Positions 35,101 to 43,072 of a stretch of 64,000 nt of DNA are shown here, piece by piece. The number at the start of each line of letters is the position of its first letter. Position 1 is the first letter of the stretch. Location: the NCBI GenBank assembly GCA_017306865.1, contig JAFKHH010000023.1:1-64000 (forward strand), written 5' to 3'. The DNA comes from Filimonas sp. GTDB lineage: Bacteria; Bacteroidota; Bacteroidia; Chitinophagales; Chitinophagaceae. Under the pieces are notes generated by a model. It saw only the letters and a program-made list of their open reading frames with translations, was not told the origin of the DNA and ran no database searches. A program made the position numbers and the translations under genes.

Positions 35101-35297
35101 TTTTCTACTTCCTCTGCACTTCTGCCAGGCCATTGTGTAATAATGATAATCTGCGTATTGGTAACATCCGGGAATGTTTCAATAGGCGTGTTTCTATAGC
35201 TGATAAACCCTATAACACCCAGTACTGCGGTCAGGAAAAAGACCAGGTAACGGTGACGTAAGGAAAAATGTATGACTTGTTTAATGAATTTATTCAT
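32160..35297 (-). CDS. Heavy-metal efflux RND pump, CzcA/CusA family (cluster 2)
   Basis: 1045 residues, the full length for HME-RND inner-membrane pumps. N-terminal helix FLTAVLGVIGFISYRNTPIE and FPDVTNTQIIIITQWPGRSAEEVE are family hallmarks. The TM4 proton-relay region DFGIIIDGAVVMVEG carries the acidic residues typical of CzcA-type pumps. Two large periplasmic loops flank the second helix set. It is the last gene of a cluster with TolC-like and adaptor genes upstream, and would export Zn/Co/Cd or Cu/Ag with proton import. The metal cannot be read reliably. A 69-base gap with a hairpin separates it from the adaptor gene. Confidence 0.93.
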   Translation of the reverse strand: MNKFIKQVIHFSLRHRYLVFFLTAVLGVIGFISYRNTPIETFPDVTNTQIIIITQWPGRSAEEVEKFVTIPLETVLNSVQKKINLRTTSSFGLSYVRLIFDDDVDDAFARQQVFSRITNVDLPDGIKPDVQPPYGPTGEIFRYTLKSPTRNIRELYTIQDWVLDRQFKSIPGVADVNSFGGEERSFEISVNPNYLTKYGLSSLDVYNAVAKSNINVGGDVIERNGQAYVVRGIGLLNNIPEIENIIITKTNGVPILVKNVATVKEAGKPRLGQVSRDTVGDVIEGIVVMRKGENPTEVLNRIHDKVTELNKKILPKDVHIDTFYDRTTLMDYATHTVIHNLIEGIVLVTCIVLIFMADWRTTVTVSIIIPLALLFAFMCMRIKGMTANLLSMGAIDFGIIIDGAVVMVEGLFVALDHRAKEVGMEKFNKLAKLGLFKQVGTEMGKAIFFSKVIIITCLIPIFAFQKVEGKMFSPLAYTLSFALLGALIFTLTLVPALSSILLKKNVREKHNVVVIFFEKGVKFLFERAYRVPKLSVLIAVGIMAVTFFSAKFLGSEFLPDLDEGALWVKAQLPMSSSLGQSKEISDKMGTILRQFPEVKHTLAQIGRTNDGTDPKGFFNVEIAVDLKPKDEWRNGVTTENLIDSMDRQLSKIPGLLLNYSQPIRDNVEEAVAGVPASLAVKIFGPDFKTLDSLADKVQNTLGQISGIEDLGILRNLGQPEFRIELDQEKMALYGVNTADAQSVIEMAIGGKAATQLYEGERKFDIRIRYQKDFRDTEEKIRQLMVPTQDSAKVPLKEISTIRTLTGPAFVYRDNNARYIPVKFSVRGRDMGSTIAEAQQKVDAAVKLPDGYSMSWNGQFENQQRATKTLSNVVPVCLLAIFLILFMTFGNAKDAILTILNVPFALIGGIMALHITGLNFSISAGIGFIALFGVCIQNGVILISVFRKNLEAKMTLHQAVLHGVISRVRPVVMTALMAAIGLLPAAISTGIGSETQKPLAIVVIGGLVTSTILTLLILPIIYSQVHMFIHKRENRKILKKLGAVSS

Positions 35298-35312
35298 CTT
35301 ACCTGTTTTTTA

Positions 35313-35368
35313 AAGTGAATCATGAAGGCTTCTTGTTTTTTTATTTCACGATTGACTCTGATTCACTT
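35313..35368. repeat. Hairpin in the adaptor-pump gap (word F), cluster 2
   Basis: AAGTGAATCA (35313-35322) and TGATTCACTT (35359-35368) are perfect complements around catgaaggc and cacgattg phrases. The right arm touches the adaptor stop codon. The homologous gap of cluster 1 (41771-41939) carries the same vocabulary. Confidence 0.6.
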
Positions 35369-36473
35369 AATTATTTTCATTCAACAATTGCTGGAATATC
35401 AACAGTTCATTTTGTACAATGATCTTCTGTCCCGGTGTTACGCCTCCATTGAGGTAAGTCTTATCGCCGGTCGTTTTCCTGATGTCCACATCGGCAATCT
35501 TCATGTCGTCTTTTGCATTGAAAACAACTACATAGTTTTTGCCGTTCTGTGAGATCAGTGCTTTGGTTGGAATACAAATGGCCTGTGTGTTCTCAATGTT
35601 TGATACGCTTACTTTCGCAAACATCTGAGGACGCAGCATCATGTTTTCGTTCGGTATTTTGATGAGTATTTTTAATGTTTTATCTGTTGGGTCGAGCACC
35701 TGGCTCATTTTATCGATCTTGCCATTAAATACTTTGTCAGGATAAGCAAGAGTAGTTACTGCCACACTGCTGCCTTCTTTGATCTTAGGGATGTCAGATT
35801 CAAATACATTGCCCCATACCCATACATCCTTCAGGTCTGAAATAGTGAAAAGATTATCTGCCATATCTGGACGGATGAATGCACCTGCTACTACTTTCTT
35901 CTCTACTATATAGCCGGAGATAGGAGCGGTTAATACATACGTGCCGCCTGGCTTTGTAGTGCCGCCGCTGTTGATGTTCAGTGTTGATTGTATCTTTTCT
36001 TTTACAGCAAGTGCCTTCTGGTAATTCTGTTTTGCTTCTGTATAATCCTTTTCGCTGGCAATGCCATTTTTATACAGCGCCTCAGTATTGTCCATCTGGC
36101 GTTTTGTAATTTCTATATCGGCATTAGCACTTGTAAGGTCAGCATAACTGCCGGCTACATCCGCACTTTTTATCACTGCCAATACCTGGCCTGCCTGTAC
36201 TTTATCTCCAAGTGCAACTTTGGTTTCAACAACCTGTCCGCTGCTGCGTGGAAATATTTTTATGACACTATTTTCATTAAAACTGATTTCGCCGCTAAGG
36301 GTAATGGCATTGTCTATATTGCACATCTTCACAGAGTCGAGTGTGATCATTTTAGCCATAGTATCGCTTAATACATATTTCTTACTCTCTTCCTTCACCG
36401 GCTCTTTCTTAGAGTGGCACGATGCAAGACAGATAGTTATAATAGATACTCCGGTAAGCAGATATTGTTTCAT
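35367..36473 (-). CDS. RND periplasmic adaptor (membrane fusion protein), CzcB/CusB-like, cluster 2
   Basis: 368 residues. A lipoprotein signal ends in ITICLASCHSKK, with lipid-anchored Cys near residue 19. HlyD-type layout: barrel-sandwich hybrid domain halves (SGQVVETKVALGDKVQAGQVLAVIKSADVAG; YVLTAPISGYIVEKKVVAGAFI), an alpha-helical hairpin (about 110-165) between them, a beta-barrel domain (WVWGNVFESDIPKIKEGSSVAV) and a membrane-proximal domain (PTKALISQNGKNYVVVF). It links the pump to the TolC-like channel. No His-rich N-terminal metal-binding segment like that of some CzcB proteins is visible. Confidence 0.9.
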   Translation of the reverse strand: MKQYLLTGVSIITICLASCHSKKEPVKEESKKYVLSDTMAKMITLDSVKMCNIDNAITLSGEISFNENSVIKIFPRSSGQVVETKVALGDKVQAGQVLAVIKSADVAGSYADLTSANADIEITKRQMDNTEALYKNGIASEKDYTEAKQNYQKALAVKEKIQSTLNINSGGTTKPGGTYVLTAPISGYIVEKKVVAGAFIRPDMADNLFTISDLKDVWVWGNVFESDIPKIKEGSSVAVTTLAYPDKVFNGKIDKMSQVLDPTDKTLKILIKIPNENMMLRPQMFAKVSVSNIENTQAICIPTKALISQNGKNYVVVFNAKDDMKIADVDIRKTTGDKTYLNGGVTPGQKIIVQNELLIFQQLLNENN

Positions 36474-36499
36474 CTAAATGGATTTAAAATTGTTGTTCA

Positions 36500-37789
36500 T
36501 TATTTTATCACATCAATTCCTACCTGGTAGTTCAATTCGTCTTTTGCCAGTTGCAGGTTCAGTTGTTGTTGGTTAAGTCTTTGCTGTAGTGCTGTATAAT
36601 CATTAAAGAAGTCCAGGAACTCAAGCAGGTTTATCTGCTTTTGCTGATAGCTCTTCAGCATGTTCTGGTACATGTCTTTATAGCGGATGTAAAAGTCTTG
36701 TTGCGCGCCATTGTTTTGCTGTATGGTCAGCAATAGTTTTTTGTAAGCGCTGTTGACATCCTGGTACAAATTTGTTTCAGCATCCTGTACCAGTGCCTGC
36801 TGCTGTTTTACATTGAATTCAGCAGCCTTAATATTGCCTTTGTTCTTGTCGAATACCGGTAAAGGCAATGAAATACCCAGTCCGACGTAATTAGGTGCGT
36901 AGTTGGAGTTCCGGTCAAAGTTTGGCCCTAAAGTAATGTCAGGGCTGCGCAGCGATTTCTGGTAAGAAAGGCTTTGCTGCTGGTACACTACCTGGGTCTG
37001 TTGTAAAAGGTAGCTTGGGTTATTTTGTTTTGCCATTTGTACAAGTGCGTCGAAGTTTTCCGTAACACTTGTGGCTCCGGCAGATTCAATTGCCGGTTTT
37101 ATGAAGACATCGTCTTTCATCTGCAGCAGCGTTTTCAGGTCTGACTGCGTGTCTGTAATATTTTTATCCAGCTCTGTTAAATCCTGCTGTAAGGTGATCA
37201 GGAGTGCCTGTATACGTAAGTATTCTTTTTGTGCAATATTACCTGCATTTAGCTGGCCTTGCATGGCTGTAAGCAGGTGCTTTAGCTGGTCCTGCTGCGA
37301 CAGTAAAATATTTCTGTCTGCCAGTTGTTGGGAAAGCGTGTAATAATCGGAATGCAACTGTGCGCGCAGGTTGCGTAACAAGTCTTGCAGTTGCCATTCG
37401 CTCAATTTAGCGTTTGTGCTTGCGAGATTAATAAGTTTGCCTCTCTTGCCGGCTGTTTTAATTAACTGTTGAACCTGGATGAAATACTGACCGTTGTAAG
37501 TGCCATCAGGGTTTTTGCCATAAGGGAAAAACTTGCCATTGGCATGGATCACCTGGTCTGTGTTCAATACCGGGTTATCCCATACTTTAGCCTGCTGTAT
37601 CAGCGCCTTTTGGGCATCCACATTGTAGTGTGCAGCGAGCAACTGGAAGTTGCTGTCGATAAATCTCTTCTCAACATCGGTCAGGGACAGGGTAGTGGTA
37701 TCACCAGATCTGGATGTTTGGGCATGTGCATTTAGCTGCATGCAGCATAGCGCAGCAAATGCATGTCGCCAGAACATACGTACGTTCAT
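36500..37789 (-). CDS. TolC-family outer-membrane channel, CzcC/CusC-like, cluster 2
   Basis: 429 residues with an N-terminal signal peptide (AFAALCCMQLNAHA). The two outer-membrane-efflux-protein repeats cover about 35-220 and 235-425, with coiled-coil stretches rich in Q (QQKQINLLEFLDFFNDYTAL; LQQRLNQQQLNLQLAKDEL) that form the periplasmic helical barrel. PDITLGPNFDRNSNYAPNYVGLGISLPLPVFDKNKGNIK is the conserved strand region around the second repeat. It lies 26 bases upstream of the adaptor gene and 87 bases after the small exported-protein gene. Confidence 0.9.
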   Translation of the reverse strand: MNVRMFWRHAFAALCCMQLNAHAQTSRSGDTTTLSLTDVEKRFIDSNFQLLAAHYNVDAQKALIQQAKVWDNPVLNTDQVIHANGKFFPYGKNPDGTYNGQYFIQVQQLIKTAGKRGKLINLASTNAKLSEWQLQDLLRNLRAQLHSDYYTLSQQLADRNILLSQQDQLKHLLTAMQGQLNAGNIAQKEYLRIQALLITLQQDLTELDKNITDTQSDLKTLLQMKDDVFIKPAIESAGATSVTENFDALVQMAKQNNPSYLLQQTQVVYQQQSLSYQKSLRSPDITLGPNFDRNSNYAPNYVGLGISLPLPVFDKNKGNIKAAEFNVKQQQALVQDAETNLYQDVNSAYKKLLLTIQQNNGAQQDFYIRYKDMYQNMLKSYQQKQINLLEFLDFFNDYTALQQRLNQQQLNLQLAKDELNYQVGIDVIK

Positions 37790-37876
37790 GTTCGGTTATT
37801 GTATTATAGTAAATGAAATAATAGAAATACCGTTAATACGATATAGCAAGCCTACAAGAGTAACAATGTGGTTATA

Positions 37877-38269
37877 TTAAGCTTTGGGAGGAGGAGGGTT
37901 TATCTCCTTGAAAAATAGAAAATGATAATCGTCGGCGATCGGGCTAACGTGATTCCGTTCGTCGGCAATAGTAACAGGAGTAGCTGCATACAGATCACAG
38001 TCTATCATCTTTACAGTTACATGCTTGTGCATCTGTAGATCTTTGTGTGCGCTAAATGCGTTGTTCTGATATTCAGGAACAGCATTGTCCTGGTCGAGAA
38101 CCACCTCTGCTACGTATTCTATTACGGAATTGTATTCGTTGAATTCGCCAATGGAGTTGGACGGTTGAAGAATAGGCTGGAAATCCTGCGTGTAGATACT
38201 CAGGTTGAGTATTTGCAGGGCTACAACAAAAGCTAGCAGCTTTGCAATATGTAGTTTAAGTTTCCGCAT
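37877..38269 (-). CDS. Small exported protein of the PPPPKA family (cluster 2)
   Basis: 130 residues from the ATG at 38269; the frame can be opened six bases earlier at a TTG. An N-terminal basic/hydrophobic segment (HIAKLLAFVVALQILNLSIY) is a signal or anchor. The mature part is acidic, with scattered histidines (AHKDLQMHKHVTVK; ERNHVSP), and ends DDYHFLFFKEINPPPPKA. It is homologous along its length to the protein at 44555-44953, and both head a TolC-adaptor-pump cluster. I know no family name. A metal-sensing, metal-trapping or channel-linked role is an inference from position and the conserved His residues. Confidence 0.75.
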   Translation of the reverse strand: MRKLKLHIAKLLAFVVALQILNLSIYTQDFQPILQPSNSIGEFNEYNSVIEYVAEVVLDQDNAVPEYQNNAFSAHKDLQMHKHVTVKMIDCDLYAATPVTIADERNHVSPIADDYHFLFFKEINPPPPKA

Positions 38270-38452
38270 GTCCAAAGTAAACCGTTGTGCAAGTTTACGT
38301 CACGATATTCTAAACATTTTCAACGTGGTAGCAAAAAAAGGGTTTTTAATATGAATTTAATATGCGGTAAAGTGAATGCAGAAAAAGTTGTTAAAGATAT
38401 GTTAGGGAGTAATTTGATTGTCTTCGATTGTGCAGGGGTTTCAGTATCTAAA

Positions 38453-38485
38453 AGACCTATAAGGTTTTAAAAACCTTATAGGTCT
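38453..38485. repeat. 33-base near-perfect palindrome
   Basis: Sixteen-base arms (38453-38468 and 38470-38485) are exact complements around one A; the left arm is AGACCTATAAGGTTTT. It lies between the pump gene of cluster 1 and the small protein gene of cluster 2, where it could act as an operator, a terminator or a repeat element. Confidence 0.75.
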
Positions 38486-38523
38486 ATATTATAATTTTTG
38501 CGAGCCCTTACACATAACAAAAA

Positions 38524-38549
38524 AGAGGTCACCTTTCGGCGACCTCTTG
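38524..38549 (-). terminator. Rho-independent terminator of the first metal-efflux cluster
   Basis: AAGAGGTC and GACCTCTT arms with an inner ACC/GGC extension; the minus strand continues into a T run. It lies 25 bases past the pump stop codon. Confidence 0.85.
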
Positions 38550-38573
38550 CTCAACAATACAAAAACAACAAGC

Positions 38574-41500
38574 TTATTTTATCTCTTCTGTTTTTTCTTC
38601 ATGTTTCGTATCTACTTTTCTGTATGCCCATGCAAATATTAATGGGAATACAAGCAGGGAGAAGATCATGGCACAAAGAATCCCGCCAATTACTACACGT
38701 GCCAATGGCCTTGAACTTTCAGAGCCGATGCCATGTGAGATGGCCGCAGGGAAGAGGCCGATGGCAGCCATTAACGCTGTCATCATTACTGGTCTTATCC
38801 TGGAGATAACGCCATTTTTAATCGCGGTATAGAGTGAGGCACTTTGTCCCCGTATGTGTTCAAGATTCTGCTTAAACACGGTGATGAGCAGTACGCCATC
38901 CTGGATACAAATACCAAAGAGCGCAATGAAACCAATACCGGCAGAAATACTAAAGTTAGTGCCCGTAAAGTGAAGAGCGAGTAAACCACCTACAATGGCA
39001 AATGGTACGTTGAGGAACACAAGCCCGGCATCCTTCAGGTTACCAAACATGGTAAACAACAGGAGGAAGATTAAAAGTAAGCTAATAGGGACTACCTGTG
39101 CCAATCGTTTTTCTGCACGTTGCTGATTTTCAAAATCACCCTGCCATACCATATTATAGCCGCGTTTCAGGCTTACCTGTTTGTTTACTTTTTCCTGCGC
39201 TTCTGCAATAGCACTACCCATATCCCGTCCCCTGATGGAGAATTTTACAGCGGAATAACGTTCGTTGCCATCTCTGAAGATCAAGCACGGCCCGGTTTTC
39301 AGTGTAATGGTTGCTATTTCTTTAATGGGCACTTTGGAGCCATTCTCTGTAGGCACCATCAGGTTACCTATTGCTTCTACATTATTGCGATACTCTTCAG
39401 GAAAGCGGATCCTGATGTCAAACTTCTTGATGCCTTCATACAAAGTACTGGCTGCTTTACCACCTATCGCCATTTCTATTACCGCATTTGCATCAGCAGT
39501 AGCAACACCATAAAGCGCCATTTTGTGTTGATTCAGATCTATATCCAGTTCCGGTTGTCCCAGGTTTTTGATTACGCCGAGGTCTTCAATACCCTTAACC
39601 GTTTTCAATACGTTATATACTTCATTCGCTTTGCCTTCCATATAGTTCAGGCTGTCCCCATAGACCTTTACGCAAATAGATCCCTTTACACCAGATACAG
39701 CTTCTTCTACGTTATCCATGATCGGTTGCGAGAAGTTGAGGTTGGCACCCGGAATGACTGACAGTCGCGTATTCATCTGGTCTATCAGTTCATCTTTATT
39801 GATCTTTGGTTTCCAGTCACCTTCAGGGTAAAGGCGTACATTGAACTCATTGTTGTAGAAACCACCTACGTCTGTACCATCGTCCGGGCGGCCCGTTTGT
39901 GAGGCAACCGCCTGCACTTGCGGAAACTCCATCAGCATACCGCGTACCTGCTTAGATACGTCTACTGATTTTTCCAGTGATACGCTATAGGGCAATTGCA
40001 CACGCAGCCATATAGCACCTTCATCTAATTCAGGAAGGAATTCTGAGCCAAGAAATTTGTATGAATACAAGCCAAGTGACATGACAATAAGCGCGGCTGC
40101 AATAGTAGTCTTTTTATGCTTGTACGTAAAGACAAAGCCTTTTACAAAAATACCGGTGAGCCAATGTACAATTGGGTTGTGCTTCTCTCTTACATTTTTT
40201 CTTAGCAACATATTGATCAATACCGGTACTAATGTAAGCGTAGTGATCAACGCGCCCAGTAACGCAAAGCCTAATGTATAAGCCAGCGGAGAGAACATTT
40301 TGCCTTCTACTTTTTCAAAAGAGAAGATCGGTAGCAAGCCTGTGATGATGATCAGTTTTGCAAAGAAGATAGCTTTACCCAGTTGTGCGCCATGCTTTTT
40401 GATCAGGCCCATCTTGGCCAGTTTATTAAATCGTTCCATACCCACATCCCGCGCTTTGTGGTCCAGCACCACAAACATTCCCTCTACCATTACGACGGCT
40501 CCGTCTATAATGATCCCGAAGTCTACAGCACCGAGAGAGAGCAGGTTGGCCGACATGCCCATTAATCGCAGGCAGATAAATGCAAAGAGTAGCGCAAGCG
40601 GTATAATGATGGACACAATGAGCGTAGTGCGCCAGTTAAACATGAAGAGCGATACCAGCAATGTTACCAGTAAGATACCCTCTATCAGGTTGTGCAATAC
40701 AGTATGTGTTGCAAACTCGATCAGGGTTTCCCTGTCGTACAGCGGTATGATCTGCGTGTCGGCAGGAAGCACATCTTCATTGATCTTTTTCAGTTTTGTT
40801 TTCAATGCAGCTACTACATCTGCCGGGTTCTGGCCTTTGCGCATGATCACAATGGCTTCTACCACATCTTCCTCATCTGTACCTACTGTCCTTTTTCCGT
40901 TCGCATCTATATAGGCATCTATCCTGCCCACATGCCCCAGGCGTGGCAGGTTGGAGATTTCTACATCCGCTACATCTTTTACCAGTACGGGAATGCCGTT
41001 TACGTTTTGAACGATAATATTTTTGATCTCATTGATGTCATTCAGCAATCCAATACCACGCACTACATAAGCCTGGTTGTTTTGTACGATCACATCACCA
41101 CCAATATTAATGTTGCTTTTACCTACTGCATTATATACATCCAGTGGCGTAATGCCGAAGTTGGTTACTTTGCCCGGGTCTACTTTTATCTCATAGGTTT
41201 TAGCAAGGCCGCCAAAGCTTACTATGTCAGCCACACCCGGCACTGCGCGTATCTGCCTGTCTATAATCCAATCCTGCATGGTCTTCAGCTCACGGGCATC
41301 GCGTATTTTACTCCTGAGTGTATAACGGAATATCTCGCCTGTAGGGCCGGTAGGAGGCTGCACCTGTGGTTGTATGCCGTCGGGCAGGTTTGCATCGCCC
41401 AACAGGTTATTGACCTGTATGCGTGCCTGCTCGTTTGTAACCTTGTCTTCAAAGATGATCTTTACATAAGAGAGGCCAAAGATACTTGTAGAGCGAAGGC

Positions 41501-41750
41501 TTACTTTTTCCTGTACCGGGTTGAGCGCAGTTTCTAAAGGAATGGTCACAAATTTTTCCACTTCCTCTGCACTGCGTCCTGGCCATTGGGTAATGATGCT
41601 TATCTCCGTGTTGGTCACATCCGGGAAAGCTTCTATAGGCATCTTTTTGAAACAGATGATACCTGCTATGACAAGTAGCAACGTAGCAAAAAGAATGAAA
41701 TATTTATTCTTGAGAGAAAAGGCAATGATGCCTTTTAATACTTTATTCAT
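38574..41750 (-). CDS. Heavy-metal efflux RND pump, CzcA/CusA family (cluster 1)
   Basis: 1058 residues; full-length HME-RND pump and paralogue of the 32160-35297 protein. The first 120 residues are close (MPIEAFPDVTNTEISIITQWPGRSAEEVEKFV), and TM4 shows DFGIIIDGAVVMVEG. Differences lie mainly in the periplasmic loops, for example an insertion RIDAYIDANGKRTVGTDEEDVVEA near 280-300 absent from the paralogue, so the two pumps may differ in metal or partner. It is the last gene of its cluster, separated from the adaptor gene by a 191-base gap filled by an inverted repeat. Confidence 0.93.
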   Translation of the reverse strand: MNKVLKGIIAFSLKNKYFILFATLLLVIAGIICFKKMPIEAFPDVTNTEISIITQWPGRSAEEVEKFVTIPLETALNPVQEKVSLRSTSIFGLSYVKIIFEDKVTNEQARIQVNNLLGDANLPDGIQPQVQPPTGPTGEIFRYTLRSKIRDARELKTMQDWIIDRQIRAVPGVADIVSFGGLAKTYEIKVDPGKVTNFGITPLDVYNAVGKSNINIGGDVIVQNNQAYVVRGIGLLNDINEIKNIIVQNVNGIPVLVKDVADVEISNLPRLGHVGRIDAYIDANGKRTVGTDEEDVVEAIVIMRKGQNPADVVAALKTKLKKINEDVLPADTQIIPLYDRETLIEFATHTVLHNLIEGILLVTLLVSLFMFNWRTTLIVSIIIPLALLFAFICLRLMGMSANLLSLGAVDFGIIIDGAVVMVEGMFVVLDHKARDVGMERFNKLAKMGLIKKHGAQLGKAIFFAKLIIITGLLPIFSFEKVEGKMFSPLAYTLGFALLGALITTLTLVPVLINMLLRKNVREKHNPIVHWLTGIFVKGFVFTYKHKKTTIAAALIVMSLGLYSYKFLGSEFLPELDEGAIWLRVQLPYSVSLEKSVDVSKQVRGMLMEFPQVQAVASQTGRPDDGTDVGGFYNNEFNVRLYPEGDWKPKINKDELIDQMNTRLSVIPGANLNFSQPIMDNVEEAVSGVKGSICVKVYGDSLNYMEGKANEVYNVLKTVKGIEDLGVIKNLGQPELDIDLNQHKMALYGVATADANAVIEMAIGGKAASTLYEGIKKFDIRIRFPEEYRNNVEAIGNLMVPTENGSKVPIKEIATITLKTGPCLIFRDGNERYSAVKFSIRGRDMGSAIAEAQEKVNKQVSLKRGYNMVWQGDFENQQRAEKRLAQVVPISLLLIFLLLFTMFGNLKDAGLVFLNVPFAIVGGLLALHFTGTNFSISAGIGFIALFGICIQDGVLLITVFKQNLEHIRGQSASLYTAIKNGVISRIRPVMMTALMAAIGLFPAAISHGIGSESSRPLARVVIGGILCAMIFSLLVFPLIFAWAYRKVDTKHEEKTEEIK

Positions 41751-41770
41751 TGTGTGAATCTTTTGATTTG

Positions 41771-41939
41771 AGAAACAAGTGGTGAATTGTCAGTTGTGAG
41801 TGATGAGAAGTGAATGATTAATAGTGAATGGTGAAATTTTCCGGAGAGTTGTATTAATAGTGTAGAATTAGAATCTACCCTTATCTCGACCTTGATATTT
41901 TCACAATCCTCTTTCACAACTGACCACTGACAACTCACA
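41771..41939. repeat. Inverted repeat in the adaptor-pump gap (word F), cluster 1
   Basis: gtgaattgtcagttgtgagtgatgag words (41782-41806) face cacaactgaccactgacaactcac words (41915-41938), with gtgaatgattaatagtgaatggtga phrases between. It occupies nearly the whole gap between the adaptor stop and the pump start. Confidence 0.65.
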
Positions 41940-41941
41940 TT

Positions 41942-43057
41942 CTAGCTATTCAACGCACCGTAGATCAATATTGCCTGAGAACCGATGATCTTGTCACCTT
42001 CCTTCAAGCCTTCTGTGATGTATGCGCGCTGGCCTACAATGTTGATGATCTTAACAGGCCTTATCTGTACATCAGATTTACTATTGTAGACTACTACAAA
42101 GTATTGGCTGTTGTCGAAGATCAATGCCTGCGAAGGAATGCTCAACGCTGTTTTGTTTTCCTTGTTACTAACGGTAACGCTGGCAAACATTTCCGGCTTC
42201 AATGCGTAATCTGTGTTACTTAATACTACACGTACCTTCATTACCTTGTTAGTAGGATCAAGTACATTCATGATCTTATCGATCTTGCCTTTAAACACAC
42301 GGCCAGGATAAGATAGGGTAGTTACATCCACGTCATCGCCAACGTGTACATTGCCAATGTTAGATTCATAAACATTTGCCCAGATCCATACATTTTTCAA
42401 GTCAGAAATGGTGAACAGATCATTGTTGTTATCCGTACGGATCACCATATTGTTTGTTGCCTGTTTCTCTACAATGAAACCACTTACAGGAGATTTGATG
42501 AGGAAATCACCTTGCGTATTGCCACCATTTATTTTCAGTACCCTGTTTACCCTGTTCAATTCAGATTGTGCCTGTTCGTATGCTGCTTCAGCGCCTAGTA
42601 CATCTTTTTGAGAGGCGAGTCCGCTTGTAGCCATATCTTTTGTTGCATCAAGATTTTTCTTTGCTACGCGCAGGTTTGTTTCCGCGTTGATCAGGTCATT
42701 GCTGTAACCTGCCATTTCGCTACTGTGTATAACGCCCAATACCTGCCCCGCATTTACATAATCACCTAATACACCACGTATGTCTGTAACTGTACCACTC
42801 ACCATCGGGTATATCTTAGCTACGTTATCTTCATTAAAAGATACTTTGCCTGTAAGCGTGATCGCATTTTTTAATTGTTCTGTAGAAACAGTATCAATAT
42901 TCAACGTTTTAAGTAAAGAGTCTGGAATAGTGTAGGTGTCTTTTTTTACACTGATACTTTTGTCATCTGCATCCCCTTTGCCGCCGCATGATTGGAATAT
43001 AGCAGTAGCTGCTGTTAATAGAGTGATGGCGATGATATATTTATATGACTTTTGCAT
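41942..43057 (-). CDS. RND periplasmic adaptor (membrane fusion protein), CzcB/CusB-like, cluster 1
   Basis: 371 residues. A lipoprotein signal ends in AATAIFQSCGGKG (Cys near residue 24). HlyD-type layout as in cluster 2: SGTVTDIRGVLGDYVNAGQVLGVIHSSEMAG, a helical hairpin (about 115-165), FLIKSPVSGFIVEKQATNNM, a barrel domain with WIWANVYESNIGNVHVGDDV and a membrane-proximal domain with IPSQALIFDNSQYFVVVY. It begins 15 bases after the TolC-like gene, which indicates tight cotranscription. Confidence 0.9.
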   Translation of the reverse strand: MQKSYKYIIAITLLTAATAIFQSCGGKGDADDKSISVKKDTYTIPDSLLKTLNIDTVSTEQLKNAITLTGKVSFNEDNVAKIYPMVSGTVTDIRGVLGDYVNAGQVLGVIHSSEMAGYSNDLINAETNLRVAKKNLDATKDMATSGLASQKDVLGAEAAYEQAQSELNRVNRVLKINGGNTQGDFLIKSPVSGFIVEKQATNNMVIRTDNNNDLFTISDLKNVWIWANVYESNIGNVHVGDDVDVTTLSYPGRVFKGKIDKIMNVLDPTNKVMKVRVVLSNTDYALKPEMFASVTVSNKENKTALSIPSQALIFDNSQYFVVVYNSKSDVQIRPVKIINIVGQRAYITEGLKEGDKIIGSQAILIYGALNS

Positions 43058-43072
43058 TTGATGAGCTGTTTG

